DNA of 64,000 nucleotides from Lachnospiraceae bacterium P6A3 (GTDB taxonomy: Bacteria > Bacillota > Clostridia > Lachnospirales > Lachnospiraceae). Position 1 is the stretch's first letter; each line of letters begins with the position of its first letter. The stretch lies in assembly GCA_000702085.1 (NCBI GenBank), contig JNKP01000001.1, positions 930,001 to 994,000 of the forward strand. The letters run 5' to 3'. Position numbers and translations under genes: made by a program. A model generated the notes under the pieces. The model worked only from the letters and a program-made list of their open reading frames with translations, searched no databases and was not told where the DNA came from. Below are positions 61,857-64,000 of this stretch, piece after piece.

Positions 61857-63011
61857 TCAGTTCTTGATGAGTTTTTTCTCAAGTTCCTTAAAATCTATGT
61901 CGTTTCTCTGCGAAAATCTGTTGAATCTGTTGGAAGAATTCTCTCCAGCAGAGCCTGATGATGCTGTTTTCTTTTCCGAAGGAGAAGCGTGAAGCTTATC
62001 GAGATTCTCCACATCTCCCAGGCTGCCTACGCCTTTATCCTTCCAGTTTTTAAGAATCTTGTCGGCATACTGGAAACGGTTCTTCTCGGTGGCCATTACG
62101 GTCCTGTCGCAGGCCTCGAGGATGATATCGTCGGAAAAACCGTACTCTCCGGTCCATTTTGTTATGTAAGAGACCTCTTTATCGGTAGGGGTGTTGCCCG
62201 TCTTACCCAGCTGTCTCATGATCTCATATACTTTTCTGTCGTACCTTCCGGGTGCGTTTTCCGCTTCCTCCGGAGTGGTTATCCCGCTCTCTTTCCAGGA
62301 TATCGCAACCTTCTCTATATATCTGAAATCGGACTTATCTTTGGAAGCACAGTATTGGAGGAGGTGATCGAAAAGTTCGTCCGAAAAACCGAGTTCATCG
62401 CAGATATAAATGATGGTGCTGATATCCGAGGGTGAAAGAGGCTTCTTCCTATATTCTTCGGCAAGATAGAAGATATCTATTCCGTTGTCCGAAGCGGTAT
62501 GGGAGGATTTGAATTCCCTTACCATGGAAGGTGTATAGGAAGGCTTGACGGGTATCGCTGCAGCCTTGTTTTCGGCCTCTGCATTACTTTCCGCAGCCTT
62601 TCGTTCGCTTTCGCTGAATACGGTCTGTTTTCCCGGAGTCGATACAATCGTCTGGGGAATTATCAGCGACTGAGGGAAATGAGTGGATTCCACGGAAGGC
62701 TCCACGCTTTCACATTTGCACAGATTCTTCAGATGCACGCCGCAAAGAGCGCCGGAAGCATCATAATCAAGATCCAGTATCCCCTTACCCTGCCAGTATT
62801 TAAATGCTCTGAGAACATCCTTCTCGGTGTAATTGAACCTGTCAGCTATGTCGGTGACCGATGTCTCGAGATTTGCACTCATCATACGCACGGTATAAAG
62901 ATATACTTTAAGCTGTGCATCGTTGGCATCAGTCATGTAATCGTCGATGAACCTGTTTGAAAGGATCGTCGCATTTATATAGCTGTCCTGATAAATAGTT
63001 AACTGTGACAA
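61857..63011 (-). CDS. DnaD-domain primosome protein
   Basis: A 384-residue protein with an N-terminal winged helix (YINATILSNRFIDDYMTDANDAQLKVYLY, about residues 9-37) and two DnaD/DnaB2-type C-terminal modules (about 180-270 and 270-345, each with YIxxI/KWxxxG-like motifs such as VAISWKESGITTPEE and KILKNWKDKGVGSL). It helps to open or remodel DNA for helicase loading. The start is set at TTG 63009-63011: a GTG at 63059 lies inside the apparent -10 of the promoter, and homologues begin near SQLTIYQDSY. Confidence 0.85.
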   Translation of the reverse strand: MSQLTIYQDSYINATILSNRFIDDYMTDANDAQLKVYLYTVRMMSANLETSVTDIADRFNYTEKDVLRAFKYWQGKGILDLDYDASGALCGVHLKNLCKCESVEPSVESTHFPQSLIIPQTIVSTPGKQTVFSESERKAAESNAEAENKAAAIPVKPSYTPSMVREFKSSHTASDNGIDIFYLAEEYRKKPLSPSDISTIIYICDELGFSDELFDHLLQYCASKDKSDFRYIEKVAISWKESGITTPEEAENAPGRYDRKVYEIMRQLGKTGNTPTDKEVSYITKWTGEYGFSDDIILEACDRTVMATEKNRFQYADKILKNWKDKGVGSLGDVENLDKLHASPSEKKTASSGSAGENSSNRFNRFSQRNDIDFKELEKKLIKN

Positions 63012-63058
63012 AAAAGTGACCCCCGTTCGCCGCCTGATCCAAATCAGCGGTAATATCA

Positions 63059-63086
63059 CTTATATCACAAAGAGGTCACCGGCAAA
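63059..63086 (-). promoter_or_regulatory. Promoter of the dnaD-dnaC operon
   Basis: On the minus strand TTTGCC (63081-63086), 16 bases, and an extended -10 TGATATAAG (63059-63067). Transcription would begin near 63050. Confidence 0.5.
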
Positions 63087-63144
63087 ATGGACAAAATGAC
63101 GATTTATCAGAAGCCATGCGGTTTTCGCGGTTAGTCACCAAATG

Positions 63145-63233
63145 TGTGGATTAAGTGGATTAAGTGGATAACGGGTGTAAGGTGCGCATGAATACTGGAT
63201 TTAAATATCCACATAATAATTAAATAATCCACG
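63145..63233. promoter_or_regulatory. Cluster of DnaA-box-like 9-mers upstream of dnaD
   Basis: Three 9-mers lie head to tail without gaps at 63145-63171; on the minus strand they read TTATCCACT, TAATCCACT, TAATCCACA against the consensus TTATCCACA. Two more on plus are ATATCCACA (63205-63213) and TAATCCACG (63225-63233). All differ from the consensus by one or two bases. Confidence 0.55.
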
Positions 63234-63269
63234 GTATTTTCAATCGCTTCCGATCGAAATACCGTGGAT
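63227..63269 (-). terminator. Probable terminator after murC
   Basis: Perfect 13-bp stem ATCCACGGTATTT/AAATACCGTGGAT (63257-63269 with 63227-63239), followed on the minus strand by TATTTAATTATT, a loose T-rich tract, 12 bases past murC. Confidence 0.6.
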
Positions 63270-63281
63270 ATGGTGGATAGA

Positions 63282-64000
63282 TTATCCGTTCAGTAAAGAA
63301 TCGCCTATTTTATATACATCTCCGGCCCCCATAGTTATCAACATGTCTCCCTCTTGGCAATTTTTTCGGAGGAAGTCCTCAATTTCTTCAAAAGAGGGGA
63401 AATAATAACTTGCGGTGCCCCTTTTTCCGACAGCTTCGGATAAAAGTTCGGAACTCATCCCCAATGTATCCGTCTCTCTTGCGGCATATATATCCGCAAG
63501 CACCACGTTGTCCGCCATACTCAGAACATCCGCAAAATCATCAAAGAATGCCTTTGTACGTGTATAGGTATGAGGCTGGAAAACAACCCAGAGCTTCTTA
63601 TGCTTAACAGAAAGTGCCGCTTTCATCGTGGCTCTTATCTCGGTGGGATGATGTGCGTAATCATCCACAAGCATTACTCCGTTTAATATTGTTCCCTTTT
63701 TCTGGAATCTTCTGTCGGTTCCTTCAAATGTATTAAGCGCCTTGGAAACCGCGGTTTCTTCCGCACCAACTGCATCCGCAAAAGCACACGCCGCAAGGGC
63801 ATTCAGTACATTATGCTCACCGGGAACTCCCAGATGGATATGCATCCTGTCTTTTCCGCGGACTTTGAGATCGAACTCGGGACATCCCATATCATCATAG
63901 AAAACATTATCCGCGGTATAATCGGGTTCTTTTCCGTCCCCTGTGGCGAGTCCGAATGTAACCACATTACAATCGAGCCCGTCCGTGATATATCCGGTGT
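63282..64000 (-). CDS. murC: UDP-N-acetylmuramate--L-alanine ligase, C-terminal part
   Basis: The frame is open to the window edge; the last 238 residues are visible. They include the end of the central ATPase domain (HIHLGVPGEHNVLNALAACAFADAVG), DDYAHHPTEIRATMKAA with the conserved His-His-Pro-Thr-Glu, and VVFQPHTYTRTKAFFDDFADVLSMAD, specific to MurC. Adds L-Ala to UDP-MurNAc in peptidoglycan synthesis. The 5' part lies beyond position 64000. Confidence 0.96.
   Translation of the reverse strand, partial: TGYITDGLDCNVVTFGLATGDGKEPDYTADNVFYDDMGCPEFDLKVRGKDRMHIHLGVPGEHNVLNALAACAFADAVGAEETAVSKALNTFEGTDRRFQKKGTILNGVMLVDDYAHHPTEIRATMKAALSVKHKKLWVVFQPHTYTRTKAFFDDFADVLSMADNVVLADIYAARETDTLGMSSELLSEAVGKRGTASYYFPSFEEIEDFLRKNCQEGDMLITMGAGDVYKIGDSLLNG

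Noticed and set aside
63012-63059. GTG at 63057-63059 as start of the DnaD-like gene
   Set aside because: It overlaps the extended -10 TGATATAAG, would add an Arg-rich stretch not seen in homologues, and has no ribosome-binding site.
1-64000. CRISPR arrays, tRNA/rRNA genes, prophage or complete insertion sequences
   Set aside because: None was recognised when reading both strands; no regularly spaced direct repeats, cloverleaf sequences, transposase or integrase proteins were seen.

Overview
The window looks like a chromosomal segment of a motile, anaerobic Firmicute of the Lachnospiraceae (Butyrivibrio/Roseburia-like). The basis is gene content and protein flavour: a GlgC/GlgD pair, a C11 clostripain-type protease, a DnaD/DnaC primosome pair, a DUF4003-like gene beside a Bce-type module, surface proteins with FD..YY..YPDV repeats, and AT-rich spacers with strong intrinsic terminators. 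No tRNA, rRNA, prophage, insertion sequence with transposase or CRISPR array was recognised. Almost every gene lies on the minus strand; only a 91-residue orphan (11304-11579) and bioY (53070-53621) are on plus. The family assignment is an inference from memory, without a database search.

Layout (genes are transcribed from high to low coordinates). 1-1193: a MacB/LolD-type ABC ATPase and a truncated secreted protein. 1377-4972: the rpmG-secE-nusG-rplK-rplA and rplJ-rplL ribosomal/transcription cluster, with an L10-leader attenuator, a probable L1-binding site and two clear sigma-A promoters. 4998-5467: a non-coding stretch with two related ~157-bp palindromic elements in opposite orientation. 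5481-10196: an acyl-CoA synthetase-like enzyme, a LysM-G5-M23 cell-wall hydrolase and a tail-anchored coiled-coil protein built from 11-residue repeats. 10400-14310: a candidate plus-strand sRNA, a small alarmone synthetase, galE and a UDP-sugar pyrophosphorylase. 14332-18682: an orphan pseudopilin, then a MoxR-ATPase/VWA/leucine-rich-repeat three-gene operon. 18691-23186: MCP, a degenerate-GGDEF/EAL protein and a small conserved protein, probably co-transcribed. 23201-27409: degV, a C39-like protein, L-lactate dehydrogenase and a proline symporter.

27431-34528: clostripain-family protease, a Y-family DNA polymerase with its small partner, the frameshifted tail of a lost ABC exporter, a D-2-hydroxyacid dehydrogenase and a GH13 lipoprotein. 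34581-35856: a zinc-economy pair (znuA plus an L33 paralogue that has lost one zinc ligand) behind a Fur-family box. 35882-44523: a TetR-controlled galactoside operon (TetR, GH2, GPH-type symporter, a GT-B-like protein of unknown role, GH36 alpha-galactosidase). 44573-50192: a surface repeat protein, mfd and pth. 50239-52729: glgC-glgD. 52977-53653: bioY under two BirA boxes. 53652-59620: a six-gene Bce-type antimicrobial-peptide sensing/resistance operon headed by a BceR-like operator. 59623-64000: prs, dnaC, dnaD, a tandem array of DnaA-box-like 9-mers, and the end of murC.

Functionally the window joins ribosome synthesis, carbohydrate import, hydrolysis and glycogen storage, envelope turnover and defence, and c-di-GMP/chemotaxis signalling. 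The most interesting items are the covarying palindromes at 5060-5467, the zinc-sparing znuA-rpmG2 unit, the BceR-type operator that ties two uncharacterised genes to a Bce module, two near-identical leaderless-type promoters, the hendecad-repeat protein beside the M23 hydrolase, and the MoxR-VWA-LRR operon.
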